Positions 51,430-60,858 of a stretch of 64,000 nt of DNA are shown in pieces. The notes beneath the pieces were generated by a model that was given only the letters and a program-made list of their open reading frames with translations, did not search any database and had not been told where the DNA came from. The first letter of the stretch is position 1, and every line of letters starts with the position of its first letter. The stretch covers positions 1-64,000 of the forward strand of contig NZ_JACMSF010000025.1 of NCBI RefSeq assembly GCF_014257025.1, in the 5' to 3' direction. The translations under genes were made by a program, and so were the position numbers. This DNA is from Streptomyces cupreus. GTDB taxonomy: Bacteria; Actinomycetota; Actinomycetes; Streptomycetales; Streptomycetaceae.

Positions 51430-53182
51430 GCGCAGGGAGCGCCTCGGAGCATCGAGTACCCGCTGCAGGGGATCGCTTCACCGCCACAACTGCGATCATG
51501 AACGGCCGTGGGTGATGCACTGCTCCACGACTTGTGGTTCCACCATGTCGAAGGTGTTGTGATTGAAAGCATCGTGCCCGACCGCGAGTTGGTGGTCGTA
51601 CGGGCCCGCGCGTCAGCGGAGCGGGCGGTGTGCCCCGCCTGTGGGACGGCATCTGCCCGGGTGCACAGCCGGTACGTACGTCGGCTCGCGGACAGCGCGG
51701 TCGGCGGTCGACCGGTGGTGGTTGAGTTACAGGTCCGGCGGTTCCGTTGCCGAGAACGGGCCTGCCAGCAGGCGACGTTCGCCGAACAGGTGGAAGGGCT
51801 GACCTTCCGACACGGGAGGCGAAGCACCGGACTGCAGACGGTGCTCGAACGGGTAGCGGTGATGCTGGCGGGCCGGGCCGGCGCCCGCCTGGCGGACACA
51901 CTCGGGGTCAGGGCGAGCCGGTCGACGCTTCTGCGGCTGATACGCCGCCTGCCTGAGCCCGAAGTGCACACGCCGCGGGTGCTCGGGGTGGACGAGTTCG
52001 CGCTGCGCAAGGGGCACAACTACGGCACGATCCTGGTGGACATCGAGACACGCACCCCGGTCGATCTGCTGCCCGACCGGGAAACCTCGACGGTGGCCCG
52101 GTGGCTCACCGACCACCCCGGCGTCCAGGTGATCTGCCGCGACCGCTCAACCGCCTACGCCGAAGCCGGGCGGCTCGGCGCCCCGGACGCGGTCCACGTC
52201 GCGGACCGGTGGCACATCTGGAAGAACCTGGTCGAGGCCGTCGAGAAAACGGTTATCCAGCACCGTGCTTTGCTGCGCGAGCCGGAGGAGCCAGGCCCGG
52301 TTCGTCCCAACCCGGCCGAACAGATCACAGATCTGGAGTCACGTTCCGCAGGCGAGCCACGGCAGTCCGGGCGCCTGTCCGACCGGGTGCGCGAGCAGCA
52401 CGCGGCCGTCCACGCCCTGCTGGATGAAGGGCTCGGGCTGCGGCCCATCGCCCGGCGGCTCGGCCTGGCCCGCAACACCATCCGCCGCCTGGCCCACGCG
52501 GCCACCGCGGACGAGCTCCTGGTCGGCCGCTGGACCGGGCGGACCAGCATCCTCGATCCCTACAAGCCCTACCTGCACCAGCGGTGGGCTGAGGGCTGCA
52601 CCGTCGCCCGCCGCCTGTTCGAGGAACTCCGCGAGCGCGGCTACCACGGCGGCGAGAGCGTCGTGAAGAAGTACGTGCAACGGCTGCGCGAAGCCTTCCC
52701 GCACGACGATCCACCCCGCAAAGCCCCGTCCGTGCGCGACGTCACCAGCTGGATCACCCGCCGCCCCGACCGTCTCGACGACGACCAGGAGCGGCAGCTC
52801 AAGGCGATCCTCGCCCGCTGCCCCGAACTAGACCGGGCTGCCGAACACGTGCGGGCCTTCGCCGAGCTGATGAACAACCGCCAAGGCCAGGACCTCGACC
52901 AGTGGATCGAGCGCGTCCAGGCCGACGACCTGCCCTCCCTGCACGGCTTCGTCAACGGCCTTGGCCAGGACCGCGCCGCGGTCGTCGCCGGGCTCAGCCT
53001 CAGCTACAGCTCCGGCGCCGTCGAGGGCCACAACAACAAGATCAAGATGCTGTAGCGGCAGATGTTCGGACGAGCCAACTTCGACCTGCTCCGCAAGCGG
53101 GTCCTCCTCGCAGCGCGAGGCCGTTCATGATCGCGCTTGTGGTGGCCCTCCGTGGCCCCGGCACTGAAAGTGATCCAGAACC
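51430..53182 (+). mobile_element. ISL3-family insertion sequence
   Basis: It contains one transposase gene. The right end (53113-53182) is identified by its near-identical second copy at 47907-47976. The left end is less certain: both ends share GCGATCATGAACGG (about 51491-51505, and inverted near 53120-53135), so the left boundary is placed at about 51430. The element separates the STAND gene from the fragment at 53190-53278. Confidence 0.65.
51508..53055 (+). CDS. ISL3-family transposase, premature stop near the C-terminus
   Basis: 515 residues from GTG 51508. The zinc-ribbon (CPACGTASARVHSRYVRRL), the DDE core (LGVDEFALRKGHNYGTILVD, then DAVHVADRWHIWKNL) and an HTH insert (ARRLGLARNTIRRLA) are all present. 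It stops at TAG 53053-53055 in KIKML-stop; the same frame goes on for 24 codons with RQMFGRANFDLLRKRVLLAA, the family's normal end. A single A-to-T change (AAG to TAG) would explain it. Loss of the last residues probably inactivates it. Confidence 0.88.
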   Translation: MGDALLHDLWFHHVEGVVIESIVPDRELVVVRARASAERAVCPACGTASARVHSRYVRRLADSAVGGRPVVVELQVRRFRCRERACQQATFAEQVEGLTFRHGRRSTGLQTVLERVAVMLAGRAGARLADTLGVRASRSTLLRLIRRLPEPEVHTPRVLGVDEFALRKGHNYGTILVDIETRTPVDLLPDRETSTVARWLTDHPGVQVICRDRSTAYAEAGRLGAPDAVHVADRWHIWKNLVEAVEKTVIQHRALLREPEEPGPVRPNPAEQITDLESRSAGEPRQSGRLSDRVREQHAAVHALLDEGLGLRPIARRLGLARNTIRRLAHAATADELLVGRWTGRTSILDPYKPYLHQRWAEGCTVARRLFEELRERGYHGGESVVKKYVQRLREAFPHDDPPRKAPSVRDVTSWITRRPDRLDDDQERQLKAILARCPELDRAAEHVRAFAELMNNRQGQDLDQWIERVQADDLPSLHGFVNGLGQDRAAVVAGLSLSYSSGAVEGHNNKIKML

Positions 53183-53189
53183 ACGATTC

Positions 53190-53278
53190 ACGCGTCGCCG
53201 ACAACCCACCAAGGCTCCGATGATGCCCGCCCCTGCTCCGATTAGGGCTGCTGCTGTCTCGCTGTCCACGAGGCGCAT
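53190..53278 (-). pseudogene. N-terminal fragment of a small membrane protein cut by ISL3
   Basis: The minus frame MRLVDSETAAALIGAGAGII, then GALVGCRRRV, looks like the start of a small one-helix membrane protein and runs straight into the right end of the ISL3 element. The rest is not found beyond the left end. Confidence 0.35.
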
Positions 53279-53723
53279 TGTGACGGACAGCTCATGCGTC
53301 AGTCCCGGCCGGATCGGCGTCCGGCCGGCGGCCCTGAGGACCTGACGCGCGCGCTGTACACGGATGCGGTCGCAGCGCAGCGCCGTTGACGCAAGACATG
53401 ACGAAAGGTCCCGCGCGGCCGTGATGACCACGCAGGGGGCTTGTCGGCTATCGGCGGTCATTGAAGGCCTGTACCGGCGGGAAGAGTCCGCGGGGTACGT
53501 ACTGAGTAACGCGCACCCACGGGTCCATCACCCAGAATCAGGCCAGTGGACCCCCGGGTTCGTCCTGAAGCACCTTCAGTTCTCCCGAACCCGCGGGGGT
53601 CCTGGGGTGCCTGCCGGTAAGAATGGTGTCACCAGCCGCAGGTGGCGCCGCTCACCTCAGGGGTAGGCGTGTGCAGAATGGTGGGCCGAGATGTCCAAAG
53701 GCATCGGAGACCGCACGGGCGCG
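53279..53723. other. Gap without a supported gene
   Basis: Open frames here are short and shadow-like. Nothing recognisable. Confidence 0.4.
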
Positions 53724-53950
53724 TCAGCGGCGCTTCTTCGCCGCCCGTGGCGGCAGGCGGCACAGCTTCGCGCGGAGCCGCTCGACCTCCTCGATGTTGC
53801 CAGCCTCGACGAGGAGTTCTATCGCACGACGCCATGCCTGGCGCGTCTGGGCGAGCCGGCCCTGCATTGCCCGGACGTCACCGGTCCAGTGCAGGACACA
53901 CGCCTCGTAGTACGGGCTGTTCCATGGGCGTTTGTACAGTTCCGCCGCGA
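53724..53950 (-). pseudogene. C-terminal remnant of a regulator-like protein
   Basis: The minus frame reads AAELYKRPWNSPYYEACVLH, TGDVRAMQGRLAQTRQAWRR and AIELLVEAGNIEEVERLRAK, and stops at 53724. It is a helical, repeat-like C-terminus, well formed, but the frame is broken upstream of about 53950 and the rest is not recognisable. Confidence 0.45.
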
Positions 53951-54366
53951 CATGTCCGTCCTTGTCGGCTGCGCAGGAGCCCGGGATGCGCTGCTTCGCC
54001 CGGTCGCGTTCAACTTGTGGAGAGGCAGAATTCCGAGGCGGCGTTGTTCAGGTCCCGTGGTCTGATTCTGTCCACCGTGTGACAAAGCGTGTTCGTCGAC
54101 GTGCTCCGTGACTGGATCCGTCCCGGTCCTTCGGTTGCGGGCTGAAAGCTCCGGCTCGCCAACAGACGAGCTGGTCGGGTGGTTGGTTTCGGGGCTCCTG
54201 GTCGATGCTGTGCGCACGGCGGCCGCGGGCAGGTACGACGAAGTCATCGAAGTCCTCACGGATGAAGGTGATGGCAATCGGGCGTCCACTGTGGCTGCGT
54301 TGATTCTGGTCCTGGGCGGCGGCCAGGACGGCGAAGGGGCCTTGTGTGTGCTGGGATGGTTCGTGG
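53951..54366. other. Gap without a supported gene
   Basis: Decayed upstream part of the preceding remnant may lie here; no frame is convincing. Confidence 0.35.
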
Positions 54367-56727
54367 TCATGGGTGTGAGCTGGAGGGTGTGAGGATTGCC
54401 TGGGTGGTGAGGTAGGCCTCCAGTGCCTTGGGAGCCAGGGGCGGGGAGTAGTAGAAGCCCTGGCCGTAGAGGCAGCCGAGTGAGTGCAGCCGCTGTGCTT
54501 GGTGGGGGGTTTCGATGCCCTCTGCGATCACGTCCAGGTCGAGAGCGTCTCCGACCTGGAGGATGGCCTGGATGAGGCTCGTGTCGACATCGCCGCCGCC
54601 TCGCAGGACGAAACTCTGGTCGATCTTGACGGTGTCGGTCGGCAGGTCGCGCAGGTAGGCCAAGGAGGAGTACCCGGTTCCGAAGTCGTCGATGGAGACA
54701 CGCACACCGAGGTCACGCAGTGCGCGAATGTGGGGGGATGTGGTCTCGGCGTCGGTGACGAGGGTGCTCTCGGTGATCTCGAGGACCAGGGAGGCCGGGG
54801 GGAACGCGGTCTCGTGCAGGATCTGCCGCACAGTGTCGGGGAAGCGGTGGTCCTTGAGCTGCCGGCCGGAGATGTTGACGGCCACGCTCAGGGCCTCGGC
54901 TTTCGGGACGGTGTCGTGCCAGTGCCGGCCGTGGCGGCAGGCTTCGCGCAGTACCCAGGCGCCGATGGGGCGAATCAGGCCTGTCTCCTCAGCCACGGGC
55001 ACGAACACCTCGGGCGGGGTGGGGGATCGGCCGCCCCGCTCCCAGCGCACCAGGGCCTCCACGCTGGTGACCTGTCCGGTGGGCAGGTGGACGACCGGCT
55101 GGTAATGCACGGTGAGTTCGTTACGGGGCAGCGCGTAGCGAAGATCCTGGGCGATACGGGCCCGGCTCTGCCGTCCCAGGCTCATGGTCGGCTCGAAGAG
55201 TTCCGCGCGGTCGCGGCCGCGTTCCTTGGCCACGTACAAGGCGATGTCGGCGTTGCGGAGAGCGTCGTGGAACGTGGTCGGTTCGGTGATGGCGACGGCG
55301 CCGATGCTGGCGGTGACGAAGACGCTGCGATGGCCAGAGAGCGCGAAGGGCTCCTTGAAGCGGTCCAGGAACCGCTGGGCGTACGTCTCGGCGGGGATCT
55401 CGCTGAGGTCTTCGGCGAGGACGGCGAACTCGTCCCCGCCCATGCGGGCGATAGTGTCGCTGCGGCGTGCTGCGCCCAGGAGCCGGTGGCCGACGGTGAT
55501 GAGCAGCTCATCGCCGACCGGATGGCCGAGGCTGTCGTTGATGTCTTTGAATCCGTCGAGGTCGATCAGCAGCAGGACAGTGTTGTGGGCCGCCGCGGGG
55601 CGGCTGAGGGCGTGATCCAGCCGCTCGAAGAACAGTGGCCGGTTGGCCAGACCGGTCAGTGCGTCGTGGAAGGCCTGGTGGGTGAGCTGTTGCTGCAGCG
55701 AGGTCTGCTGGCGCAAGGCGTCCTCGGCCATGCGGGCCCGGGCGCCGGCCTGGTCGGCCTGGGCTTCGGCGAACCGTGCCAGGAGCGTGATGCGCACGAC
55801 CAGCAACACGGTCAAAGCGGCCACGATGCTCGCGATGGCCATGGTGTGTGTGTCCTGCCCGCGCACGCCGCCGACGTCCGCGATCAGCACGACCGGACCG
55901 AGGAGGGCGGGCAGGGTGAGGACACAGATACGGGCGCGGGACAGCCGCTCCCGGTTGCGCGGCACCAGCTGGGTTGTCCTGGCCATGGACGGATGCAGGG
56001 CGCCCGCGCCGAGCAGCGCATAGGAAGCCATCCACAGGGCATAGCAGACGTCGGCGGCGACCGGAGCGCCAGTCGCCGCCAGCGTGGAGTAGTACAACGC
56101 GTCGGCGACCAGCGTGGCACCCACCCACAAAGTGAACAGGGCGAGGGCTGGCAGGCGGACTCCCGAGACGAGTGCCAGCTTGGCGACCATGCCCAGCAGC
56201 AAGAGATCGGCCAGCGGATAGGCCAGGGAGACCGTCAGCGCCAGCGCCGACAGGTGGCCGCGCAGGTAGGGCATGACGATGAATGCCCATGCCAGGGTAG
56301 ACATCCCCAGGGTAATGATCCCCGCATCCAGCACGGCCCCCCATCGCCAGCCCGAGCCCCGTGCCGCCATCAGGCTGACCAGGCCGGCAGCGAAGCATGG
56401 ATAGGCCGCCAGATACAGCACGTCGGCCGGTGAGGGGAACGGCACCGGCGTGCCCGCGACCTGGAAGGCGCCGAAGATGGCATCCGCCCCCGTGAACAGC
56501 CCCATGCCGACAGCGAACAGATACCAGGAGTGGCTCGGGCGCGGCCGGTGCCACCGGACGCCGACCAGGATCGCGACCGTGGCACAGGCCGCCAGCACCG
56601 GGGAGAACAGGTGACGTACGGGCGCGGTGACCACGAGGTAGACCGTGATCACCGCGGCGCCGGCGGCCAAAAACCACCACCAGGCGTTCCTGCGCCTACG
56701 CAGCGCTTTGCTCTGCGCCTCCTGCAT
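54367..56727 (-). CDS. Membrane GGDEF-EAL cyclic-di-GMP enzyme
   Basis: 786 residues from ATG 56727. The first about 310 residues hold about nine membrane helices (MASE-like sensor, starting AWWWFLAAGAAVITVYLVV). GGDEF spans about 345-510: HDALTGLANR and MGGDEF intact, with the product-inhibition I-site RRSD five residues before GGDEF. EAL spans about 525-780: SVEALVRW, NISGRQL, ITESTLV, DDFGTGYSSLAYL, KIDQSFV and IAEGIETP all present. Both synthase and hydrolase sites look active. In Streptomyces cyclic di-GMP controls BldD and hence development. It stands alone. Confidence 0.92.
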   Translation of the reverse strand: MQEAQSKALRRRRNAWWWFLAAGAAVITVYLVVTAPVRHLFSPVLAACATVAILVGVRWHRPRPSHSWYLFAVGMGLFTGADAIFGAFQVAGTPVPFPSPADVLYLAAYPCFAAGLVSLMAARGSGWRWGAVLDAGIITLGMSTLAWAFIVMPYLRGHLSALALTVSLAYPLADLLLLGMVAKLALVSGVRLPALALFTLWVGATLVADALYYSTLAATGAPVAADVCYALWMASYALLGAGALHPSMARTTQLVPRNRERLSRARICVLTLPALLGPVVLIADVGGVRGQDTHTMAIASIVAALTVLLVVRITLLARFAEAQADQAGARARMAEDALRQQTSLQQQLTHQAFHDALTGLANRPLFFERLDHALSRPAAAHNTVLLLIDLDGFKDINDSLGHPVGDELLITVGHRLLGAARRSDTIARMGGDEFAVLAEDLSEIPAETYAQRFLDRFKEPFALSGHRSVFVTASIGAVAITEPTTFHDALRNADIALYVAKERGRDRAELFEPTMSLGRQSRARIAQDLRYALPRNELTVHYQPVVHLPTGQVTSVEALVRWERGGRSPTPPEVFVPVAEETGLIRPIGAWVLREACRHGRHWHDTVPKAEALSVAVNISGRQLKDHRFPDTVRQILHETAFPPASLVLEITESTLVTDAETTSPHIRALRDLGVRVSIDDFGTGYSSLAYLRDLPTDTVKIDQSFVLRGGGDVDTSLIQAILQVGDALDLDVIAEGIETPHQAQRLHSLGCLYGQGFYYSPPLAPKALEAYLTTQAILTPSSSHP

Positions 56728-56879
56728 GACACCTCCGCGGACGTAACCCGTGGTCCTGGTGGCCGGGGTCGGATAGCCCACAGGGGCTGCCTGTACGCTC
56801 CACCCAAAGAGGACTCGGTAAAGATCGCAACCGCACCTCACGGCCGCGGAACCCGCCGTCGGCATGACGGTCAGCACCG

Positions 56880-57205
56880 TCCCGGCGCTTGGGCGGAGCC
56901 CTTCGAGGACTTGCCGTAGCGGTCCATCATGCTGCCGTAGGCGCCAAACTGCGGGACCTGCGGTTTTGCGGCGCAGGTCGACCAGGCCCAGCGGGTATGA
57001 CTCGGTGCGACGGGGCGCCGTAGGCGTAGACCGTCTTCAGGATGGCGGTGTCCCGCAGGACCGCCAGGGCACCCTTGCGGCCCTGTCCCTTGCCCTTGGC
57101 GGGCCGGGCGTCGGCCGCGTCAAAGAGTGCCTGGACCCCGTCGTAAGTGAGCGGCCGGTGTGTCGGCGATCGCCCTCGTACTCCACCGTACGCACTGCCC
57201 GAGGA
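56880..57205 (-). pseudogene. Tyrosine recombinase/integrase fragment
   Basis: The frame reads RPLTYDGVQALFDAADARPA, then ALAVLRDTAILKTVYAYG. The family continuation LRRTES-type follows in another frame after a shift at about 57020. Only the middle of the catalytic domain is left; the catalytic Tyr is missing. Confidence 0.6.
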
Positions 57206-57409
57206 GAAGCAGGAAGCCATCAGTGCCCTGGGCGCCGGCGTCCTGGACGCGGCCCTGACTCAGCAAGAAGGAAGGGGATGGCACGCGACGGTCCAGGTCG
57301 AGCGGCGTGCGCCCTCACCCCATGGGCACCACCCGAATGGGAAACGACGATCGGGACGGTGACCACGCAGTGGCCGGCCGCGATCTTCTCCCCGCCTTTG
57401 GGGCCCCTC

Positions 57410-57585
57410 CGCCAACGCGCTCAACAGCCAGAACAACGACCTGTCCCGGCTGATAGGCTCCGCTTTCGGCGGTGCTTCCGCGGCAGCCGGTGGAATCAAC
57501 CTGCTCGCGCTCCTCGACGCCGCGAGCTTCCTCATCTCCGCCGCATTGATTGCGGCAATCCCCACCGCACCACGGGCAGAGCTAA
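57410..57585 (+). pseudogene. MFS transporter fragment
   Basis: The frame reads ANALNSQNNDLSRLIGSAFG, then LLALLDAASFLISAALIAAI, two membrane helices typical of MFS exporters. Both ends are lost: left in unrelated sequence, right at the transposase remnant at 57601. Confidence 0.5.
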
Positions 57586-57600
57586 CACCCTCCGCGCAGG

Positions 57601-57762
57601 TGGGTGGTGAAGCGCAGTCTGGGTTGGATCATGCACGCCCACCGCCTGGTCCGCGATTACGAACGCCTCCCGCAGCACAGTGAGGCCCTGATCACCTGGG
57701 CGGCGATCACCCTGATGACCCGCCGCCTGACACAGCTGACCCGCCAAGCGCTCCAGGCATGA
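57601..57762 (+). pseudogene. IS5-family transposase C-terminal remnant
   Basis: The frame VVKRSLGWIMHAHRLVRDYE, then RLPQHSEALITWAAITLMTR and QLTRQALQA to TGA 57760-57762, is the standard end of Streptomyces IS5-like transposases. Confidence 0.7.
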
Positions 57763-58096
57763 CCACCTGGGCGTACTGCTACGAAGGATCCCGGGGGCGT
57801 TGACGGTTCGGAGTCTCCGTCACCTCGATCCTCAGAATCTTCAAACCAGACGGGCTTCAGGCGCGAGAACCGGAGCAAACGGGCGGACACGTTCGCGGCT
57901 CGATGGACGCGAGGGTGAACGTATGGGGCAAACACCTCAAGCCCGACGGCCAGGAAAGTACTTACCGGCATAGACCGTCCCTAAATGCCCACTCGGAGGG
58001 CATTTAGAGCCGGTATGACGATCTTGTGGTCGCCTGATCGTGTGGGCTTGGGTGGTTCGGGCTGGTCGCGTGGCTTGGTCCTGCTGGGCTGTTCGG

Positions 58097-58345
58097 GTGA
58101 GTGACCGCAAGCCCTACAAGAGCGACCTGTCCGATGAGCGGTGGGCGTTGATTGAGCCGGTGATCGCGGCATGGAAGGCCGACCACCCGTCCCCGACGGG
58201 ACATCAGGGCCGATATGAGATGCGGGAGATCGTCAACGCGATCCTGTACCAGGGCAGGACCGGCCGCCAGTGAGACTACTTCCCGCACGACCTGCCACCG
58301 AAGTCGGCCGTCTACTACTTCGCGGCCTGGCACGACGACGGCACG
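58097..58345 (+). pseudogene. IS5-family transposase N-terminal remnant
   Basis: GTG 58097 begins SDRKPYKSDLSDERWALIEP and goes on to EMREIVNAILYQGRTGRQ, where TGA (58271-58273) interrupts. The same frame continues DYFPHDLPPKSAVYYFAAWH to about 58345 and then meets an IS630 C-terminus. One nonsense codon plus a deletion. Confidence 0.7.
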
Positions 58346-58617
58346 GACACGGAACCCACCTCTGCACGGACATGCGCCACTTCATCGACGGCCAGGACTG
58401 GCTGACCGTCGTCCAGCTACCCGCCTACGCCCCCGAGCTCAATCCCGTCGAAGGCATCTGGTCACTCCTGCGACGCGGCTACACCACCAACGTCGCCTTC
58501 ACCAGCTCAGACCACCTCATCTGCACTGTCCGCCACGGCCTCCGCAAGATCCAGTACCGCCCCACACTCCTCGACGGCTGCCTTGCAGAAACCGGACTCG
58601 CTCTCCACCCCGCATAA
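58346..58617 (+). pseudogene. IS630-family transposase C-terminal remnant
   Basis: The frame reads MRHFIDGQDWLTVVQLPAYA, PELNPVEGIWSLLRRGYTTN and the usual tail to 58617. The PELNPVE block carries the last catalytic Glu. It is fused to the IS5 N-terminal piece at about 58345, so two unrelated transposases have been joined by deletion. Confidence 0.7.
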
Positions 58618-58813
58618 CTCACCACGACAACCCGAGTTCAAGCTCAGTAGTCAAAGTGTGCGGCGGCGGACACTACGCACACCGGTATCTGCGAGGCTCA
58701 GGCTTCGTACACCCATCGGCCTACTGTGCCGATTTGGAATTCCTGATCCGACAATGTCGCGCGCCGGTTGAAAACTGCGCTCAAGCATGGTCGCTAACTG
58801 GCTGTTCTCGGTG

Positions 58814-59034
58814 GGCCCCTGAGCCTCCAGCGCGGCAGTCTCCGGAGCGAAGACATCGCTCCTGCCGGTACCTCGCTCGTCGAGCACCACGAGGGCGCCG
58901 TCTTCGCGGCGATCGGCCAGCGCGGTACCGGCTCGCGTTGGAACATCTACCGTCGGCGCGCTCCGCTGACGGCAGTTCAGCCGGGGCAGCAGCGCCGGCT
59001 CGCTGTGAAGGCGGTGTCCGTGGCGGAGCCTTGA
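58814..59034 (+). pseudogene. C-terminal fragment of an unknown protein
   Basis: A plus frame reads SLQRGSLRSEDIAPAGTSLV, EHHEGAVFAAIGQRGTGSRW and NIYRRRAPLTAVQPGQQRRL, then TGA at 59032-59034. It looks like a genuine protein end but has no start, and I do not know the family. Confidence 0.35.
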
Positions 59035-59154
59035 CATCTCATCCCGCCAAGAACCGCTCCCGCCAAGGGGCCTCGCTCATGGAAGCCGGTCCGGTCAGCC
59101 GAAGGAGGGCCGGATACAGTGCGTGGAACGGCAACCTGCTTCGTGAGGGGAAGC

Positions 59155-60375
59155 GTGACCGACACCAGCGACACCCGACCCGCCGACAGCGAAGCACACG
59201 CGCCACGGCCAAGCCGGCTGCTCCGTCTGATGCGCTACCTCCCGCTGATCGCCCCTGTCCTGCTGTGGGCGGCGCCGTATGGGGTGCTCCTGCACACCGG
59301 ACAGCACTGGCCGGTGCCCGTCACGCTCGCCGGCACCGCCGTGTCCGCCCTCGGCCTCGTCGGCATGCCGCTCGCGATGATGCGCGGACACGGCCGGCGT
59401 CAGCAGGACCGGGCAGCGATCGTCGGTGACACCTTGCTGGGCATCAGCTGGGTCCTGTTCACCTGGTCCATTCTGCTCGGTGTCCTGCTACGGCTCGCCC
59501 TGACGGTTGCCGACGTCGGCGAGGGCCAGGACCGGGCCCGAATCGTCACGTGGACCGTTCTCGGCATTACCGCCGCACTGCTCGCCTGGGGGTACGTCGA
59601 GGCCCGCCGCGTGCCACGCGTGCGCCGACTCGACGTGCAACTCCCCCGTCTGGGTGCCGGGTTGGACGGCCTGCGTGTCGTCCTCATCACCGACACCCAC
59701 TACGGCCCGCTCGACCGCGAACCCTGGTCGGCACAGGTGTGCGAGACCGTGAACAGCCTCAAGGCCGACCTGGTCTGCCACACCGGCGACATCGCGGACG
59801 GCACGGCCGAACGCCGCCGCGCCCAGGCCGCTCCACTCGGAACCGTGCGGGCCACCCAGGCCCGCGTCTACGTCACCGGCAACCACGAGTACTACAGCGA
59901 GGCCCAGGGCTGGGTCGACCTGATGGACGAACTGGGCTGGAAGCCACTGCGTAACCGCCACCTGCTGCTCGAACGCGGCGGCGACACCCTCGTGGTCGCC
60001 GGCGTGGATGACGTCACCGCCGAGTCCTCCGGACTGGCAGGACACCGCGCCCACCTCGCCGGAGCCTTGCACGGCGCCGACCCGGACCTACCCGTCCTGC
60101 TGTTGGCACACCAGCCCAAGTTCATCGACCGGGCGGCAGCCGACGGCGTCGACCTTCAACTCTCCGGCCATACCCACGGTGGGCAGATCTGGCCCTTCCA
60201 CCACCTGGTCCGCCTCGACCAGCCCGCCCTCGCCGGCCTCAGCCACCACGGCCCCCGCACCCTCCTCTACACCAGCCGCGGCACCGGTTTCTGGGGCCCG
60301 CCATTCCGCATCTTCGCCCCCAGCGAGATCACCCTGCTCGTGCTCCGCTCCCCGCACCTGCCCACCTCGAAGTAG
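59155..60375 (+). CDS. Membrane-anchored metallophosphoesterase (YkuE/YaeI-like)
   Basis: 406 residues. After a polar leader come four membrane helices (about residues 20-150). The calcineurin-like domain follows: ITDTHYGPLDR, HTGDIADGT, VTGNHEYYS, LLLAHQPKF and LSGHTHGGQIWPFHHLV, with all the metal-binding motifs. GTG 59155 is chosen after GAGGGGAA. Family members cleave phospholipid-type or UDP-lipid substrates at the membrane; the substrate here is unknown. The only intact gene between about 57 and 62 kb. Confidence 0.88.
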   Translation: MTDTSDTRPADSEAHAPRPSRLLRLMRYLPLIAPVLLWAAPYGVLLHTGQHWPVPVTLAGTAVSALGLVGMPLAMMRGHGRRQQDRAAIVGDTLLGISWVLFTWSILLGVLLRLALTVADVGEGQDRARIVTWTVLGITAALLAWGYVEARRVPRVRRLDVQLPRLGAGLDGLRVVLITDTHYGPLDREPWSAQVCETVNSLKADLVCHTGDIADGTAERRRAQAAPLGTVRATQARVYVTGNHEYYSEAQGWVDLMDELGWKPLRNRHLLLERGGDTLVVAGVDDVTAESSGLAGHRAHLAGALHGADPDLPVLLLAHQPKFIDRAAADGVDLQLSGHTHGGQIWPFHHLVRLDQPALAGLSHHGPRTLLYTSRGTGFWGPPFRIFAPSEITLLVLRSPHLPTSK

Positions 60376-60659
60376 CACTCGACCGGCCGGCACATCCGCC
60401 AGTAGTGCTCGGTCGGGTTGATATCGGTTCTGGCATGGCGCGGTGACCGGTGGGAGGGACAGGTGCCGGTCCACAACCCGACGAGTACCTGCAGTTCACG
60501 GGCACCTGGTAGAGGTTCAGACCAACACCGTCCGTTTTCTAGACCGGGTGATGGCCTGGAGGGTGCGGAGGGCGTGCGCGACGGAGACGACGGAGCGGTG
60601 GCGCCGGCCTCTGAAGATGCGCCATCTGCCGCAAAGTCCTGGAACTGAACAAGAGGTCC
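60376..60659. other. Gap without a supported gene
   Basis: No gene seen. It probably includes decayed upstream parts of the IS256 remnant. Confidence 0.4.
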
Positions 60660-60790
60660 GTCGCCGCACCGACGTGGTCGGCATCTTCCCCGATCGCACC
60701 GCCATGCTCCGCTTGGCCGACGCCGTCCCGGCCGAGCAGAACGACGAAGGCACCGAGGCCCGCCGCTACAAGGGACTTGAGCGCGACATC
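60660..60790 (+). pseudogene. IS256-family transposase C-terminal remnant
   Basis: The frame reads TDVVGIFPDRTAMLRLADAV and PAEQNDEGTEARRYKGLE, the familiar end of mutator-type transposases (normally NDEWTEGRRYMGLE). Nothing upstream is preserved. Confidence 0.65.
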
Positions 60791-60858
60791 GTCCGAATTG
60801 ATGGATGCCCGTCAGCCGGTCCTGCAGCTCTCACTGGACATGGAGGACCCGGCCGATG

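Noticed and set aside
54484..56433. A 649-codon frame opposite the GGDEF-EAL gene
   Set aside because: Antisense shadow of a gene with all catalytic motifs on the other strand.
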